Under the pieces are notes generated by a model. The model saw nothing but the letters and a program-made list of their open reading frames with translations. It was not told the DNA's origin and did not search any database. A stretch of DNA of 64,000 nt from Bacillota bacterium. GTDB lineage: Bacteria > Bacillota > Clostridia > Peptostreptococcales > Anaerovoracaceae. A program made the position numbers and the translations under genes. The stretch lies in NCBI GenBank assembly GCA_017522185.1, contig JAFWZZ010000024.1, forward strand, positions 1 through 64,000, given 5' to 3'. Below, piece by piece: positions 45,609 through 55,690 of this stretch. Each line of letters starts with the position of its first letter. Within the stretch, counting starts at the first letter, position 1.

Positions 45609-46724
45609 TTAGTTGGATGTAATTCTTACAGGTAAAATCAGATATTCGAAAGCATTTCCTTCGACTGGTTTCACCAGACAAGGTGTAATACTTGTGTTGA
45701 AGTACATGTAAATTTCTTCATCTTCGATGGATTTCAATACATCTAATACGTATTTCGCATTAAATCCGATATCTAAATCTTCACCATCTTTAGTTACGAT
45801 GATTTCTTCTCTTACATTACCTTCTTCAGATTTTGATGTAATGGTAATGATGGTGTCCTTGATGGATAACTTGATCAGGTTATTCTTACCTTCCTTGGAT
45901 AACAGGGAAGCTCTTTCGATACTTTCCATTAAGTCGTGCTTATTTACGCGAACCTGAATCTTGCTTTCCTTTGGAAGTACATCTCTGTATTTAATAAACT
46001 CGCCATCCAGTAAGCGGAGAACTACTTTGATGTTTCCGATGATAAAGATGGCTCTTTTTTCGTTTAAGATAATCTTCAGGTCTTCCGTATCTTCGGATGC
46101 TTCACTTAAAATCTTGCTGATTTCGTTCATGATTTTCGCGGAGATGATCACATTCTTTTCTTCTTTGTTGATCATGTTTTCTCTCGTGATTGCCATTCTG
46201 TAACCGTCGATGGCAACCATGTTTACACTGTCATGAAGCAATTCCATCAGAATACCGGTAATTACACCTTTTGATTCATCTACGCTGGCAGCAAAAGATG
46301 TCTTTCTAATCATATCCTTCAGAATCTGCTTATCAAAAACGATAGCATCTTCTTTTTCTTCCATATTCTTGATGCTTGGGAATTCATCAGCAGACAGACC
46401 AATGATGCTGAACTGGGAGTTCATGCATTTAATGTTCACGTTATTATCTTCTAAAGATACCGTTACATCTGCGTTTGGCAATTTTCTAATGATGTCCCCA
46501 AAGAGTTTAGACTGTACAACGATGGATCCGCTTACAGCTTCTTCGACTTCTAAAGTTTCTTCGATGGTAATATCTAAATCGGAGGAAGACATTTTTAAAA
46601 TACCTTCTTCAGATACTTCCAGTAAAATACCTTTTAGAATAGGAATGGTTGTTCTGGATGTGACTGCCTTTGAAACAATATTTAAAGCCTTGGTTAGTAC
46701 AGACTGGTTGCATTTAAATTTCAT
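45609..46724 (-). CDS. dnaN: DNA polymerase III subunit beta (sliding clamp)
   Basis: A 371-residue ring-forming clamp that tethers DNA polymerase. Three clamp domains are present. It begins MKFKCNQSVLTKALNIVSKAV and includes ESKGVITGILMEL and the DGYRMAI block, and ends with EYLILPVRI. ATG 46724 is chosen because GGAGG lies five bases upstream; another in-frame ATG is four codons earlier. It is 144 bases downstream of dnaA, separated by a DnaA-box region. Confidence 0.98.
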   Translation of the reverse strand: MKFKCNQSVLTKALNIVSKAVTSRTTIPILKGILLEVSEEGILKMSSSDLDITIEETLEVEEAVSGSIVVQSKLFGDIIRKLPNADVTVSLEDNNVNIKCMNSQFSIIGLSADEFPSIKNMEEKEDAIVFDKQILKDMIRKTSFAASVDESKGVITGILMELLHDSVNMVAIDGYRMAITRENMINKEEKNVIISAKIMNEISKILSEASEDTEDLKIILNEKRAIFIIGNIKVVLRLLDGEFIKYRDVLPKESKIQVRVNKHDLMESIERASLLSKEGKNNLIKLSIKDTIITITSKSEEGNVREEIIVTKDGEDLDIGFNAKYVLDVLKSIEDEEIYMYFNTSITPCLVKPVEGNAFEYLILPVRITSN

Positions 46725-46736
46725 AAAAACCTCCAA

Positions 46737-46868
46737 AATGCTCTTCTTTTTCTTATATTATATTTAGTAGTATTAGTAGTAGGCCCTGTCGATACTGTGG
46801 ATAATCTTTTGAACCCTTGTATTTACAACGTTTTTTGTTGTGGATAACATGTGGAAAACTTTTCAAAG
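46737..46868. promoter_or_regulatory. dnaA-dnaN intergenic DnaA-box region (second half of the origin)
   Basis: TGTGGATAA occurs at 46796-46804 and 46839-46847, and TGTGGAAAA at 46850-46858, all in one orientation. A bipartite origin with boxes on both sides of dnaA is known for Bacillus subtilis and relatives. A TATAAT-like box for dnaN lies near 46755. Confidence 0.7.
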
Positions 46869-48218
46869 TTATTCAGAAATATCCTTCTTCAGGCTTTTGA
46901 TGACTTCTGCCACAGCTTCGTTGGATTTGATTTCATCCTGAATTTTATCGCAGGCATGCATAACCGTCGTGTAATGTCTTCCACCAAAGAGATTACCAAT
47001 CTTAGGAAGAGAGTAATCTGTCATTTCCCTGCATAAGTACATTGCAATCTGTCTTGGGAATGCGATGTTGTTGGTTCTCTTTGCGCTTTCCATGTCAGAA
47101 ACCTTGATTTTGAAGTGCCTGCTGACGATGGTTTTGATTTTTTCCGGTGTCGGACTGGTGCTGCTGTTCTGGATGATGTCCTTAAGGATTCGTTTTGCGA
47201 ATCCTTTGTCTATTTTTTCGTCCATCAGGGAAGAGAAGCTGACGATTCTAGTAAATGCGCCTTCCAGTTCTCTGACGTTGTCTTTGATTTTCTCTGCAAT
47301 GAGGCAGATGACTTCATATAAATCATCGTCCACTTCCAGATTCAGATTTTCAGCATTTTTCAACAGAATTGCAACTCTGGTTTCGTAGTCTGCCGGCTGG
47401 ATGTCGGCAACCAGGTTCCATGCGAAACGGGAACGTAGCCTTTCCTCCAGCTTGTCCAGTTTGCTCGGTTCTCTGTCGCTGGAAATGACAATCTGCTTGT
47501 TAGAATCGTAAAGTGCATTAAAAGTATGGAAGAACTCTTCCTGCATGGTGTCTTTGCCTTCTAAAAACTGAATGTCGTCTATGAGAAGAACGTCTACATT
47601 TCTGTATTTGTTCTTAAATTCTCTTGTTTTATTTTCTCTCAGTGCTTTGATGAATTCGTTGATGAACATTTCAGAGGAAACATAGAGAATATTGAGGCTT
47701 TCGTTGTTTTCTAAGAGATAAATACCGATGGAATGCATCAGATGGGTCTTACCCAGACCGGATCCACCGTAAATAAACAGCGGATTATATGCTTCTGATG
47801 GAGATTCTGCCACGGCCAGAGCTGCAGCATGTGCGTATTTATTACTGTTTCCTACAACAAAATTATCAAAAGTATATCTCGGATTAAAAATCTTCTGTTT
47901 TCTCAGCTTCGGATCCATCAAAACAGGTTGTTTTTCTTTGATTTCTTCCTTAATTGTATTGTATTCGGATGCATTTTTGATAACGGCACGGTATTCTTCA
48001 CCTAAAACCGTAAGAAAACTGCCTTCAATCATAGGAATATATCTGTTTTTGATGACGGAGATAGTAAAATCGTCTTTTGATTCTATGTAAGCAATCTTTA
48101 ACTGTTCATCTATGCTATGCAGGTTCAAAGGTTTTAAAAATGTATCATAACTGATTGGTGTAACATTTTCTTTGATATGTGATAAAACCTGTTCCCATGT
48201 GCTTCTGGTATTGTTCAT
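46869..48218 (-). CDS. dnaA: Chromosomal replication initiator DnaA
   Basis: A 449-residue initiator. Domain I (1-85) binds helicase and regulators. The AAA+ domain III has Walker A YGGSGLGKTHL, Walker B VLLIDDIQFL, sensor I VISSDREPSKL and the box VII arginine region RLRSRFAWNL. Domain IV carries the DnaA signature FGGRHYTTVMHACDKI, which binds the 9-base boxes. AAGGTG precedes ATG 48218. Domain II is short. It sits directly beside oriC and is transcribed away from it. Confidence 0.98.
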   Translation of the reverse strand: MNNTRSTWEQVLSHIKENVTPISYDTFLKPLNLHSIDEQLKIAYIESKDDFTISVIKNRYIPMIEGSFLTVLGEEYRAVIKNASEYNTIKEEIKEKQPVLMDPKLRKQKIFNPRYTFDNFVVGNSNKYAHAAALAVAESPSEAYNPLFIYGGSGLGKTHLMHSIGIYLLENNESLNILYVSSEMFINEFIKALRENKTREFKNKYRNVDVLLIDDIQFLEGKDTMQEEFFHTFNALYDSNKQIVISSDREPSKLDKLEERLRSRFAWNLVADIQPADYETRVAILLKNAENLNLEVDDDLYEVICLIAEKIKDNVRELEGAFTRIVSFSSLMDEKIDKGFAKRILKDIIQNSSTSPTPEKIKTIVSRHFKIKVSDMESAKRTNNIAFPRQIAMYLCREMTDYSLPKIGNLFGGRHYTTVMHACDKIQDEIKSNEAVAEVIKSLKKDISE

Positions 48219-48409
48219 TTTTTCACCTTCACTTTCTTGGTTATTCCATTTTACCTAATAAGTTATCCATATACAAGAAGAATTTTTTTGCTTGTATTTC
48301 AAATATTTCCACGAGTTATCCATAATATGTGGATAACTTTGTGCAAAGTTTACATGATACACTAGATGTGGTGTTAGAACCTAAATTTTTATTTTAGACG
48401 ACAAAAACG
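48219..48409. other. Chromosomal origin of replication (oriC)
   Basis: Between divergent dnaA and rpmH lie DnaA boxes TTATCCATA (48263-48271 and 48316-48324) and TGTGGATAA (48328-48336), plus a weak one near 48305. The last two form an opposed pair in GTTATCCATA-ATA-TGTGGATAAC. AT-rich stretches flank them (48281-48304, 48380-48397), suitable for unwinding. Strand bias of genes changes here. The dnaA promoter lies in the same stretch: TTGTAT (48276-48271), 17 bases, TAAAAT (48253-48248) on the minus strand, with a DnaA box in the spacer. Confidence 0.85.
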
Positions 48410-48438
48410 TTGACAATTCAAGGTTCAGCGAGTATAAT
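48410..48438 (+). promoter_or_regulatory. Consensus promoter of rpmH
   Basis: TTGACA (48410-48415), 17 bases, TATAAT (48433-48438): a full match to the sigma-70/SigA consensus. The leader is about 65 bases, with AAGGAGG at 48494-48500. Confidence 0.9.
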
Positions 48439-48509
48439 TATTAGGCGTATGTGCATAGATTGGAATTTAGATTATGCATGAAATTTTACAAATAAGGAGG
48501 TAAAACACA

Positions 48510-48644
48510 ATGAAAATGACTTATCAGCCAAAGAAAAGACAGAGAATGAAAGAACATGGCTTCAGAAAAAGAATGGCAACTAAGAATGGTAGAAACGTTC
48601 TGAAGAGAAGAAGAGCTAAAGGCAGAAAAAAGTTAACTGCTTAA
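48510..48644 (+). CDS. rpmH: 50S ribosomal protein L34
   Basis: A 44-residue, very basic protein. [18 protein letters not shown] and the following [19 protein letters not shown] match the L34 family exactly in length and pattern. AAGGAGG precedes the ATG at 48510. It is the first gene of the right arm and is followed six bases later by rnpA, the usual pair next to oriC. Confidence 0.97.
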   Translation: MKMTYQPKKRQRMKEHGFRKRMATKNGRNVLKRRRAKGRKKLTA

Positions 48645-48650
48645 TAGGAA

Positions 48651-48992
48651 ATGCTTAAAAAAAATGTACTAAGACGGAAAAGTGATTTCTCTGCGATTTA
48701 TAACAAAGGGAAATCCGTAGGGGATAGATACGTCGTTCTGTTTTACAGGAAAAATAATCTGCCCTACAATCGTATGGCTTATCTGGCCAGTAAAAAAGTT
48801 GGTAATAGTGTGAAGAGAAATCGCGCCAGAAGATTAATGAAAGAAAGTTTTCGTCTGACGAATCTGGACATTCCAACCGGATATGATTTCATCGTAATCG
48901 CAAGAAATACCATTATCAACGCGAAATGTGCAGAAGTAAAGAAATCTTTAGAATCTGCATTTAAGAGAACCGGGGTAATAAAGAAAAAATGA
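48651..48992 (+). CDS. rnpA: Ribonuclease P protein component
   Basis: A 113-residue basic protein that assists the RNase P RNA in tRNA 5' maturation. The RNR motif region is [21 protein letters not shown], with [16 protein letters not shown] at the N-terminus. It overlaps the yidD start by four bases (ATGA). The start lies close after rpmH, whose end lacks a strong ribosome site, so translation may be coupled. Confidence 0.96.
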   Translation: MLKKNVLRRKSDFSAIYNKGKSVGDRYVVLFYRKNNLPYNRMAYLASKKVGNSVKRNRARRLMKESFRLTNLDIPTGYDFIVIARNTIINAKCAEVKKSLESAFKRTGVIKKK

Positions 48993-49231
48993 AGTATGTG
49001 ACTTTATTCTTAAAAAAGATCATGATTTTTTTCATCAGAATCTATCAGATTTTTATATCGCCCCTGTTTCCACCTACCTGTAGGTTTTATCCTACCTGCT
49101 CCACGTATTGCATACAGGCTTTAGAAAAGCACGGGGTTGTAAAGGGTAGCTACTTAGGAATGAAACGAATTTTGAAGTGTCATCCGGGGAATCCCGGTGG
49201 CTACGATCCCGTACCGGACACTTTGAAATAG
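48989..49231 (+). CDS. yidD: Membrane protein insertion efficiency factor YidD
   Basis: An 80-residue protein with an N-terminal amphipathic helix ([20 protein letters not shown]). The conserved cysteine motif [19 protein letters not shown] and [18 protein letters not shown] are both complete. It aids YidC in membrane insertion. It overlaps rnpA by four bases and is followed by yidC. Confidence 0.95.
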   Translation: MKYVTLFLKKIMIFFIRIYQIFISPLFPPTCRFYPTCSTYCIQALEKHGVVKGSYLGMKRILKCHPGNPGGYDPVPDTLK

Positions 49232-49246
49232 TGGAGGAAATTGAAT

Positions 49247-49939
49247 ATGGGAATAATCGCTAAACCTCTGGGTTGGCTGATGACCTGGCTGTATGGTATG
49301 ATCGGAAACTATGCGCTGGTAATCATTCTGATTACAGTTGCTGTGAAGATTATCTTATATCCTATTTATAAGAATCAGATTTTATCTTCTGCGAATATGG
49401 CAGATATGCAGCCAAAGATTCAGGAAATCCAAAGAAAGTACGCAAAAGATAAAGAATTGATGAACCAGAAGCTTGCTGAGTTCTATCAGGAAGAAAACTA
49501 CAATCCTGCAAAGGGTTGTCTGCCAATGGTCATTCAGATGATCGTTATCATGGCTCTGTTTGCAGTGCTGAGAAATCCAATGACTTACATTTCCAATGAA
49601 GAAATGTATTTCGCTATCCATGAAAGTTTCTTATGGATTAAGGACTTATCCCAGCCAGACTTATGGATTCTTCCTATTTTAGCAGGTGTAGCTACATTCT
49701 TATCTCAGTGGCTGAACAAGCTTACAAACCCAACAATGCAGGGAAGCACCAATATGATGATGACAGTGATGATGTATTTCTTCCCAATCATGATCGTATG
49801 GTTAGCTAGATCTTATCCATCCGGACTTGCATTATATTGGTTTGTCAGCCAGTTCATTCAGGTTTTCTTTAATTTGCGTTTAAATCAGATTAGAAAAAAA
49901 ATTGTAAAAGAGAAGACTACAAAAAAGGCTAAAAAATAA
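49247..49939 (+). CDS. yidC: YidC/Oxa1-family membrane protein insertase
   Basis: A 230-residue insertase with five expected helices and no large periplasmic domain, the Gram-positive form. The first helix segment ALVIILITVAVKIILYPIYKNQ carries lysine where an arginine is usual in the hydrophilic groove. No lipobox is seen. A basic tail (RKKIVKEKTTKKAKK) may bind ribosomes. ATG 49247 is chosen since GGAGG ends nine bases upstream; the in-frame TTG at 49241 is too close to it. Confidence 0.95.
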   Translation: MGIIAKPLGWLMTWLYGMIGNYALVIILITVAVKIILYPIYKNQILSSANMADMQPKIQEIQRKYAKDKELMNQKLAEFYQEENYNPAKGCLPMVIQMIVIMALFAVLRNPMTYISNEEMYFAIHESFLWIKDLSQPDLWILPILAGVATFLSQWLNKLTNPTMQGSTNMMMTVMMYFFPIMIVWLARSYPSGLALYWFVSQFIQVFFNLRLNQIRKKIVKEKTTKKAKK

Positions 49940-49962
49940 GGCCGTTGGAGGAAAAAATTAAT

Positions 49963-50751
49963 ATGGATGTTTCTGAAAAATGGGGAACGGATGTGGATAC
50001 TGCCGTTGAACTTGCATTAGCAGAACTGAAATGCTCCAGAGATGAAGTTGAAGTAACTGTTTTGGAACAGCCTTCCAGAGGCTTTTTCGGAATCGGTTCT
50101 AAACTTGCTTTAGTTCGTGTAGAAAAGAAAGCACCTGTAGTAATTGAAGAACCTGCTCCTGTAGTTGTAGAGGAAAAAGCACCTGTAGCTGCTCCTCAGA
50201 AGCAGAAACCACAGAAGTCCGAGACTAAGGCTGAAAAGAAAAAGAACAAGAAAGAAGTTCAGCCTAAAAAATCTTCTATTGAAGAAGAAGTTGGAAACCT
50301 TAGCCCGGTAGAAAACCATATTGCTTTAGATTTCTTAAAGGAAGTGACAGAGCAGATGGGTCTGGTTGTAGACGTAACCGCTAAGGCAAATGAAGACAGT
50401 GTTCTTTTAAACATCCAGGGTAAAGACTCCGGTACAATTATTGGTAAAAGAGGACAGACTTTGGATGCAATTCAGTACCTGACCAGTCTGGTAGTGAATA
50501 AAGATCAGAATAATTATATCAAAGTCGTTGTAGACGCTGAAAATTATAGATCTAAGAGAGAAAAGACTTTAGAAAAGCTGGCAAACCGCTTAGCTGATAA
50601 AGTTGTAAAAACAAAAAGAAGTGTAAGGCTTGAACCAATGAATCCTTATGAACGTAAGGTCATTCATGCAACTCTTCAGAATAACCCACGCGTAACCACA
50701 AGAAGCGAGGGTCAGGATCCGTACAGAAGGGTTATCATTGAGCTGAAATAA
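49963..50751 (+). CDS. jag: RNA-binding protein Jag (KhpB)
   Basis: A 262-residue RNA-binding protein. The Jag-N domain (about 1-50; LEQPSRGFFGIGSKLALVRV) is followed by a long K/E/P/A-rich linker (about 55-115), a KH domain with GKRGQTLDAIQYLTSLV, and an R3H domain with LEPMNPYERKVIHATLQ. It is found after yidC in most Firmicutes and acts in cell-wall growth control through RNA binding. ATG 49963 follows GGAGG by 11 bases; a TTG at 49945 precedes that site. Confidence 0.94.
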   Translation: MDVSEKWGTDVDTAVELALAELKCSRDEVEVTVLEQPSRGFFGIGSKLALVRVEKKAPVVIEEPAPVVVEEKAPVAAPQKQKPQKSETKAEKKKNKKEVQPKKSSIEEEVGNLSPVENHIALDFLKEVTEQMGLVVDVTAKANEDSVLLNIQGKDSGTIIGKRGQTLDAIQYLTSLVVNKDQNNYIKVVVDAENYRSKREKTLEKLANRLADKVVKTKRSVRLEPMNPYERKVIHATLQNNPRVTTRSEGQDPYRRVIIELK

Positions 50752-50759
50752 TTTTTATG

Positions 50760-50790
50760 GCCCGCAGAATTCAATGCGGGCTGTTTTTTT
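50760..50790 (+). terminator. Terminator of the rpmH-jag operon
   Basis: GCCCGCA (50760-50766) pairs with TGCGGGC (50775-50781), followed by TGTTTTTTT. A TATAAT at 50804-50810 then serves mnmE. Confidence 0.9.
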
Positions 50791-50844
50791 AATCACTTAT
50801 GTTATATAATAAGGAAGAAAAAAATATCTAAACAGGAGAAAAAC

Positions 50845-52218
50845 ATGCTGGAAGAAACCATTGCTGCAATTGCAACACCGCCGGGAGAAGGTGGCATCGG
50901 GATTATCAGAATCAGTGGAGAAGAATCCAAATCGATTTTGGACAAGATTTTCGTGCCCGTAAATGAAAACAGTCTGGAAAACAGAAAATTAGCATATGGA
51001 AATATTGTAGATCCTTCATCAAAGAAAATCATTGATGAAGTTCTTTGCGTGTTTATGAGAGGACCGAAGACTTATACGGCTGAAGACGTGGTAGAAATCA
51101 ACTGTCATGGCGGCATGGTGTCTCTTCGCAAGACTTTAGAACTGGTTTTGAATCATGGTGCGCGTATGGCAGAGCCGGGAGAGTTTACAAAGAGAGCATT
51201 CTTAAACGGCCGTCTGGATCTGACGCAGGCTGAGGCTGTCGTCGATGTGATTAAAGCGAAGACAGACAGAACCTTTGATGTAGCCATGGACCAGCTGGAA
51301 GGTGTTTTCTCCAAGAAGATCCGTGACATTCGAAAGAAGATGGTAGATATTCTGGTGAATATCACCGTAAATATAGATTATCCTGATGAGGATATTGAAC
51401 AGATTACTTATGACAATCTGGAAAAAGATTTAGAGGAAGTTCGTGCAGAACTGGAGAAACTTCTGGCAAGCGCCGATACAGGAAGAATCATTCAGGAAGG
51501 CTTGAACGTTGCCATCATCGGTAAACCAAACGTAGGGAAGTCCTCTTTGATGAACAGTCTGCTAAAGGAGGCCCGTGCCATCGTAACAGAAATCCCGGGT
51601 ACTACGAGAGATACCATTGAGGAGCATCTCAGTGTCCGTGGTATTCCGGTGAGACTGACCGATACGGCAGGGATTCGTGAAACCAGTGACATCGTGGAAA
51701 AGATGGGGATTGAGAAATCCAAAGAATCTTTTAACAATGCGGATATGGTCATCTTTATTGTGGACAGCAGCAGAGAGCTGTCTGATGAAGACAGAGAAAT
51801 CATGGAGCTGATTGATCAGGAGAAATCTCTTGTCGTGCTGAATAAGATTGACCTGGATCGTGTCATTACGCTGGAAGAAATTGAAGCGAAACTGCCACAT
51901 GCGGTTATCGTGGAAACTTCCATGGCAACCCAGGAAGGTATCAATTTAATTGAAGAAAAAATCGAAGAAAAGGTATATGGCGGTAGTGTGAGCCACGGCA
52001 GCAGCATGATGGTTACAAACGTGCGCCACAAGAATATTTTAGAAAAAGCGGAAAGATCCATCGCGGATGCCATCGGCATGACGAAGATGATGGAAGCTTT
52101 GGAATTTATAGAAATTGATGTAAACAGCTGCTACGAAGCGCTGGGTGAAATTATCGGTGAGACCGTGCAGGATGACATCATCAATGAAGTTTTCGCAAGA
52201 TTTTGTTTAGGAAAGTAA
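50845..52218 (+). CDS. mnmE: tRNA modification GTPase MnmE (TrmE)
   Basis: A 457-residue GTPase that, with MnmG, adds the carboxymethylaminomethyl group to wobble uridine. N-terminal folate-binding domain ([22 protein letters not shown]). The G domain has [12 protein letters not shown], the switch [16 protein letters not shown] and NKIDL. The C-terminal FCLGK carries the conserved catalytic cysteine. It is followed ten bases later by mnmG. Confidence 0.97.
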   Translation: MLEETIAAIATPPGEGGIGIIRISGEESKSILDKIFVPVNENSLENRKLAYGNIVDPSSKKIIDEVLCVFMRGPKTYTAEDVVEINCHGGMVSLRKTLELVLNHGARMAEPGEFTKRAFLNGRLDLTQAEAVVDVIKAKTDRTFDVAMDQLEGVFSKKIRDIRKKMVDILVNITVNIDYPDEDIEQITYDNLEKDLEEVRAELEKLLASADTGRIIQEGLNVAIIGKPNVGKSSLMNSLLKEARAIVTEIPGTTRDTIEEHLSVRGIPVRLTDTAGIRETSDIVEKMGIEKSKESFNNADMVIFIVDSSRELSDEDREIMELIDQEKSLVVLNKIDLDRVITLEEIEAKLPHAVIVETSMATQEGINLIEEKIEEKVYGGSVSHGSSMMVTNVRHKNILEKAERSIADAIGMTKMMEALEFIEIDVNSCYEALGEIIGETVQDDIINEVFARFCLGK

Positions 52219-52228
52219 AGGAACGAGT

Positions 52229-54106
52229 ATGGAACACATTTTAATGGGGGAATATGATATTATCGTCGTTGGTGCAGGACATGCGGGCTGCGAAGCGGCG
52301 TTAGCTTCCGCAAGAATGGGGAATAAGACTTTGATGTTTTCCATTAACCTGGAAGCCATCGCTATGATGCCATGTAATCCGTCCATCGGCGGCACGGGCA
52401 AAGGTCATCTGGTTCGTGAAATTGATGCCCTTGGCGGCGAAATGGGTAAGAACATCGACAAGACTTTTATCCAGAGCAGAATGCTAAATACGGCAAAAGG
52501 TCCTGCGGTACACTCTCTGCGTGCCCAGGCAGACAAGCATAAGTATCATGTAGAAATGAAGAAGACCATCGAGAAGGAACCGAACCTGGATGTGAAGCAG
52601 GCAGAAGTCGTGGATCTGATTGTGGAAGACGGCAAAGTGTGCGGTGTTGTGACAAAAACCCATACATACTACCTGGCCAAGGCAGTCATCCTGGCAACAG
52701 GTACCTTCCTGCGCAGTAAGATTTTTATCGGTGACAGTGCTTTCGACAGCGGTCCAAACGGCCTGGCACCTTCTATGGAATTTGCGGATAATCTGATGAA
52801 GCATGGCATGAAGCTGCGTCGTTTCAAGACAGGTACGCCTGCAAGGGCTCTGGCTTCTACTTTTGATTACTCCAAGATGGAAGAACAGAAGGGAGATGAA
52901 AAAATCGTACCGTTCTCCTTCATGAACGACCATTTGGAAAAAGACCAGATTTCCTGTTGGCTGACTTATACAAATGAAGAAACACATACAGTGATTCGAA
53001 ATAATTTCCACAGATCGGCACTCTTCGGCGGACAAATCGAAGGGATCGGTCCAAGATACTGTCCATCCATCGAGGACAAAGTGAACCGCTTTGCTGACAA
53101 GAAGAGACATCAGCTCTTCGTGGAACCAGAAGGACTGGATACAGAAGAAATGTATATCCAGGGTATGTCCTCCAGTCTGCCAGAAGATGTACAGAGGGAT
53201 TTCTATCATACGATTCCGGGACTGGAAAACATCATCATTACCAGACCGGCATATGCTATCGAATATGACTGCATCGATCCATTGGATCTGAAGCCAAGTT
53301 TGGAATACCGCATGATCAAGAACCTGTTCTGTGCCGGTCAGTTTAACGGAAGTTCCGGTTACGAAGAGGCTGCAGCACAGGGTCTGATGGCCGGAATTAA
53401 TGCCTCTCTGGAAATAAATGGAAAAGAACCACTGGTTCTCGACAGAAGTGAGGCTTATATTGGCGTTCTCATCGACGATCTCGTGACCAAAGGGACAAAT
53501 GAACCTTACAGAATTATGACCAGCAGAGCGGAATATAGACTGGTTCTGAGACAGGACAACGCAGATTTGCGTTTGACAGAGAAATCTTATGCCATCGGAC
53601 TGGCTTCAGAAGAGAGATATCAGCGTTTTCTGGCTAAAAAAGCAGAAGTCGATGCGGAAATCCAAAGACTGGAAGAAACCATCGTTTATCCGAAAGATGC
53701 CAATGCATTTTTAGAAAGCGTGGGCAGCGCGCCGCTGAAGAACCGTTCTTCTCTGGCAGAACTGATCAAACGTCCGGAAGTGACTTACGAAAACCTGATA
53801 GTCATCGATGGCGACAGACCACAGCTTTCCAGTCACGCACTGGCACAGCTGGAAGTGCAGATTAAATACGAAGGCTACATTTCCAAGCAGCTTGCACAGA
53901 TCGAAAGATTCAAGAAACTGGAAACAAAGGTACTGAGCGAAGATATGGATTACAGCGAAATCGATGGCCTTCGCATCGAGGCGATGCAGAAGCTGAACCA
54001 GCTGAAGCCTAGATCCGTTGGACAGGCTTCCAGAATTTCCGGCGTATCTCCAGCCGATATCAACGTACTGTTAGTTCACTTAGAAAAACTGAGAAGAAAG
54101 AGATAA
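52229..54106 (+). CDS. mnmG: tRNA uridine-5-carboxymethylaminomethyl modification enzyme MnmG (GidA)
   Basis: A 625-residue FAD enzyme, partner of MnmE. The dinucleotide fold is [44 protein letters not shown] and the cysteine-bearing [11 protein letters not shown] are conserved. The C-terminal helical domain ends with [37 protein letters not shown] lies six bases before ATG 52229. The neighbour rsmG begins two bases after its stop. Confidence 0.97.
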   Translation: MEHILMGEYDIIVVGAGHAGCEAALASARMGNKTLMFSINLEAIAMMPCNPSIGGTGKGHLVREIDALGGEMGKNIDKTFIQSRMLNTAKGPAVHSLRAQADKHKYHVEMKKTIEKEPNLDVKQAEVVDLIVEDGKVCGVVTKTHTYYLAKAVILATGTFLRSKIFIGDSAFDSGPNGLAPSMEFADNLMKHGMKLRRFKTGTPARALASTFDYSKMEEQKGDEKIVPFSFMNDHLEKDQISCWLTYTNEETHTVIRNNFHRSALFGGQIEGIGPRYCPSIEDKVNRFADKKRHQLFVEPEGLDTEEMYIQGMSSSLPEDVQRDFYHTIPGLENIIITRPAYAIEYDCIDPLDLKPSLEYRMIKNLFCAGQFNGSSGYEEAAAQGLMAGINASLEINGKEPLVLDRSEAYIGVLIDDLVTKGTNEPYRIMTSRAEYRLVLRQDNADLRLTEKSYAIGLASEERYQRFLAKKAEVDAEIQRLEETIVYPKDANAFLESVGSAPLKNRSSLAELIKRPEVTYENLIVIDGDRPQLSSHALAQLEVQIKYEGYISKQLAQIERFKKLETKVLSEDMDYSEIDGLRIEAMQKLNQLKPRSVGQASRISGVSPADINVLLVHLEKLRRKR

Positions 54107-54108
54107 AT

Positions 54109-54813
54109 ATGAAATCATTAACAGATGCACTGACAAAACTGAATATTCCTTTTGATGATACCATCGTGGAACAGTTCCGTGGATACATGGAGGGTATTCT
54201 GGAATGGAATGAGAAAATCAATTTGACGGCTATCACAGACAAAGAGGAGTTCATCGCGAAGCATTTTGTGGACTCCGTGCTGTGTTACGGTTTCAAAGAA
54301 TACATCAATGCGGAATCTGTGATAGACGTTGGAACCGGCGGCGGCTTTCCAGGCATTCCGCTGGCTATCGTCAGCCCGGACAAGGATTTTGTCCTGGCAG
54401 ATTCTTTGAACAAGAGACTGAAGGTAATCAATACTTTAACCGGGGAGCTGGGTATTGAGAATGCGGAGACGGTTCACGGCCGTGCCGAAGAACTGGCAAA
54501 GAACAAAACCTACCGCCAGGGTTTCGATCTCTGCATCAGCCGTGCCGTTGCTAACATGGCAGTTCTCGCCGAATACTGCCTGCCTTTTATCAAGAAAGGC
54601 GGATATCTGCTGGCATACAAAGGTCCGGATGCAGAAGAGGAACTTGCAAAGGCAGAAAAGGCGATTAAGATTCTGGGCGGCAAATTCGTCCGACTGGAAT
54701 CTGTTGAATTAGACGGATACGATCACAATATTGTGGTCATCGAAAAAATCAAAGATACACCTGCGAAATATCCAAGAAAAGCGGGAACACCTGCGAAAGA
54801 ACCCATTGCTTAA
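54109..54813 (+). CDS. rsmG: 16S rRNA (guanine527-N7)-methyltransferase RsmG (GidB)
   Basis: A 234-residue SAM-dependent methyltransferase that modifies G527 of 16S rRNA. The SAM loop is VIDVGTGGGFPGIPLAI and the catalytic SRAVANMAVLAEYCLP block is present. The last ~20 residues (AKYPRKAGTPAKEPIA) are the usual proline-rich tail. The stop codon lies in the loop of the terminator at 54796. Confidence 0.96.
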   Translation: MKSLTDALTKLNIPFDDTIVEQFRGYMEGILEWNEKINLTAITDKEEFIAKHFVDSVLCYGFKEYINAESVIDVGTGGGFPGIPLAIVSPDKDFVLADSLNKRLKVINTLTGELGIENAETVHGRAEELAKNKTYRQGFDLCISRAVANMAVLAEYCLPFIKKGGYLLAYKGPDAEEELAKAEKAIKILGGKFVRLESVELDGYDHNIVVIEKIKDTPAKYPRKAGTPAKEPIA

Positions 54814-54832
54814 TGCATTATGGGTTCTTTTG
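54796..54832 (+). terminator. Terminator overlapping the rsmG stop codon
   Basis: AAAGAACCCA (54796-54805) pairs with TGGGTTCTTT (54821-54830); the TAA stop (54811-54813) is in the loop. Confidence 0.85.
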
Positions 54833-54895
54833 TCGTTTATTTCCCCTTCTGTTTTCCCAAAGATGTGTTACCCTAGAGAAAAGGGGGAATGAAAT

Positions 54896-55690
54896 ATGTT
54901 ACAGAGGAAAAGTATTGAAATTTCAATGAATTTGATTCATCCGAATCCGGAGCAGCCAAGAAAACATTTTTCTGAAGCCGAGCTGGAGGATCTGAAAGTT
55001 TCCATTACGGAGTATGGCGTGCTGCAGCCCATTATCGTGAAAAAGGACAAGGAGGGGGGATACTTCCTGATAGCCGGAGAGCGCCGTTTCCGTGCTGCGA
55101 AGCTGGCCGGTCTTACGAAGATTCCTGCGGTCATCAAAGACTTCAGCGACCGGGACGCAGCAGTGATTGCGGTCGTAGAAAACGTGCAGCGGGAAGATCT
55201 GAGTTTCATCGAGGAGGCCTGGGCTTATAAGAAGCTGCTGGATGAGTATGGACTGACCCAGGGAGAACTTGCCTCTAAGATCGGGAAGAAGCAGTCTACG
55301 ATTTCCAACAAACTCCGGATTCTTACATTGCCACAGGATATCCTGGAGAAATTGACAGATGAGAATCTGACGGAGCGTCATGGACGGGCTCTGCTGAAGA
55401 TAGAAGATGCCGGGGCGCGAGAAAAGATTCTGCAACGTGTGATTGCCAATCAGCTTAATGTGAAACAGACGGAGAAACTGATTGAAGATTATTTGACAAA
55501 GGAAAATCTGGAACGCCGCAAGAAAAACAAGATAAATTACATAAGTTATAAAATATATATGAATACTATATATAAAACCTTCCGTCAGATTAAGGAGATG
55601 GAGGAGGGTGTCAGCCTTCAGGAATCTGATCAGGGAGAATACGTCGAAGTAAAGATAACCATACCAAAAAATAAGGGATGTTTCACGTGA
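54896..55690 (+). CDS. noc: ParB-family nucleoid occlusion protein (Noc-like)
   Basis: A 264-residue ParB/Noc protein. The CTP-binding N-terminal domain has LIHPNPEQPRKHF, ITEYGVLQPIIV and AGERRFRAAKLAGL, and ENVQREDLSFIEEA is the conserved second block. The helix-turn-helix is TQGELASKIGKKQSTISNKLRIL. It lies between rsmG and parA as noc does in Bacillus. A second ParB follows parA, which is why this one is called Noc. It lacks an evident N-terminal amphipathic membrane helix. The last codons (GGA TGT TTC ACG TGA) are part of a parS site and terminator. Confidence 0.85.
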   Translation: MLQRKSIEISMNLIHPNPEQPRKHFSEAELEDLKVSITEYGVLQPIIVKKDKEGGYFLIAGERRFRAAKLAGLTKIPAVIKDFSDRDAAVIAVVENVQREDLSFIEEAWAYKKLLDEYGLTQGELASKIGKKQSTISNKLRILTLPQDILEKLTDENLTERHGRALLKIEDAGAREKILQRVIANQLNVKQTEKLIEDYLTKENLERRKKNKINYISYKIYMNTIYKTFRQIKEMEEGVSLQESDQGEYVEVKITIPKNKGCFT

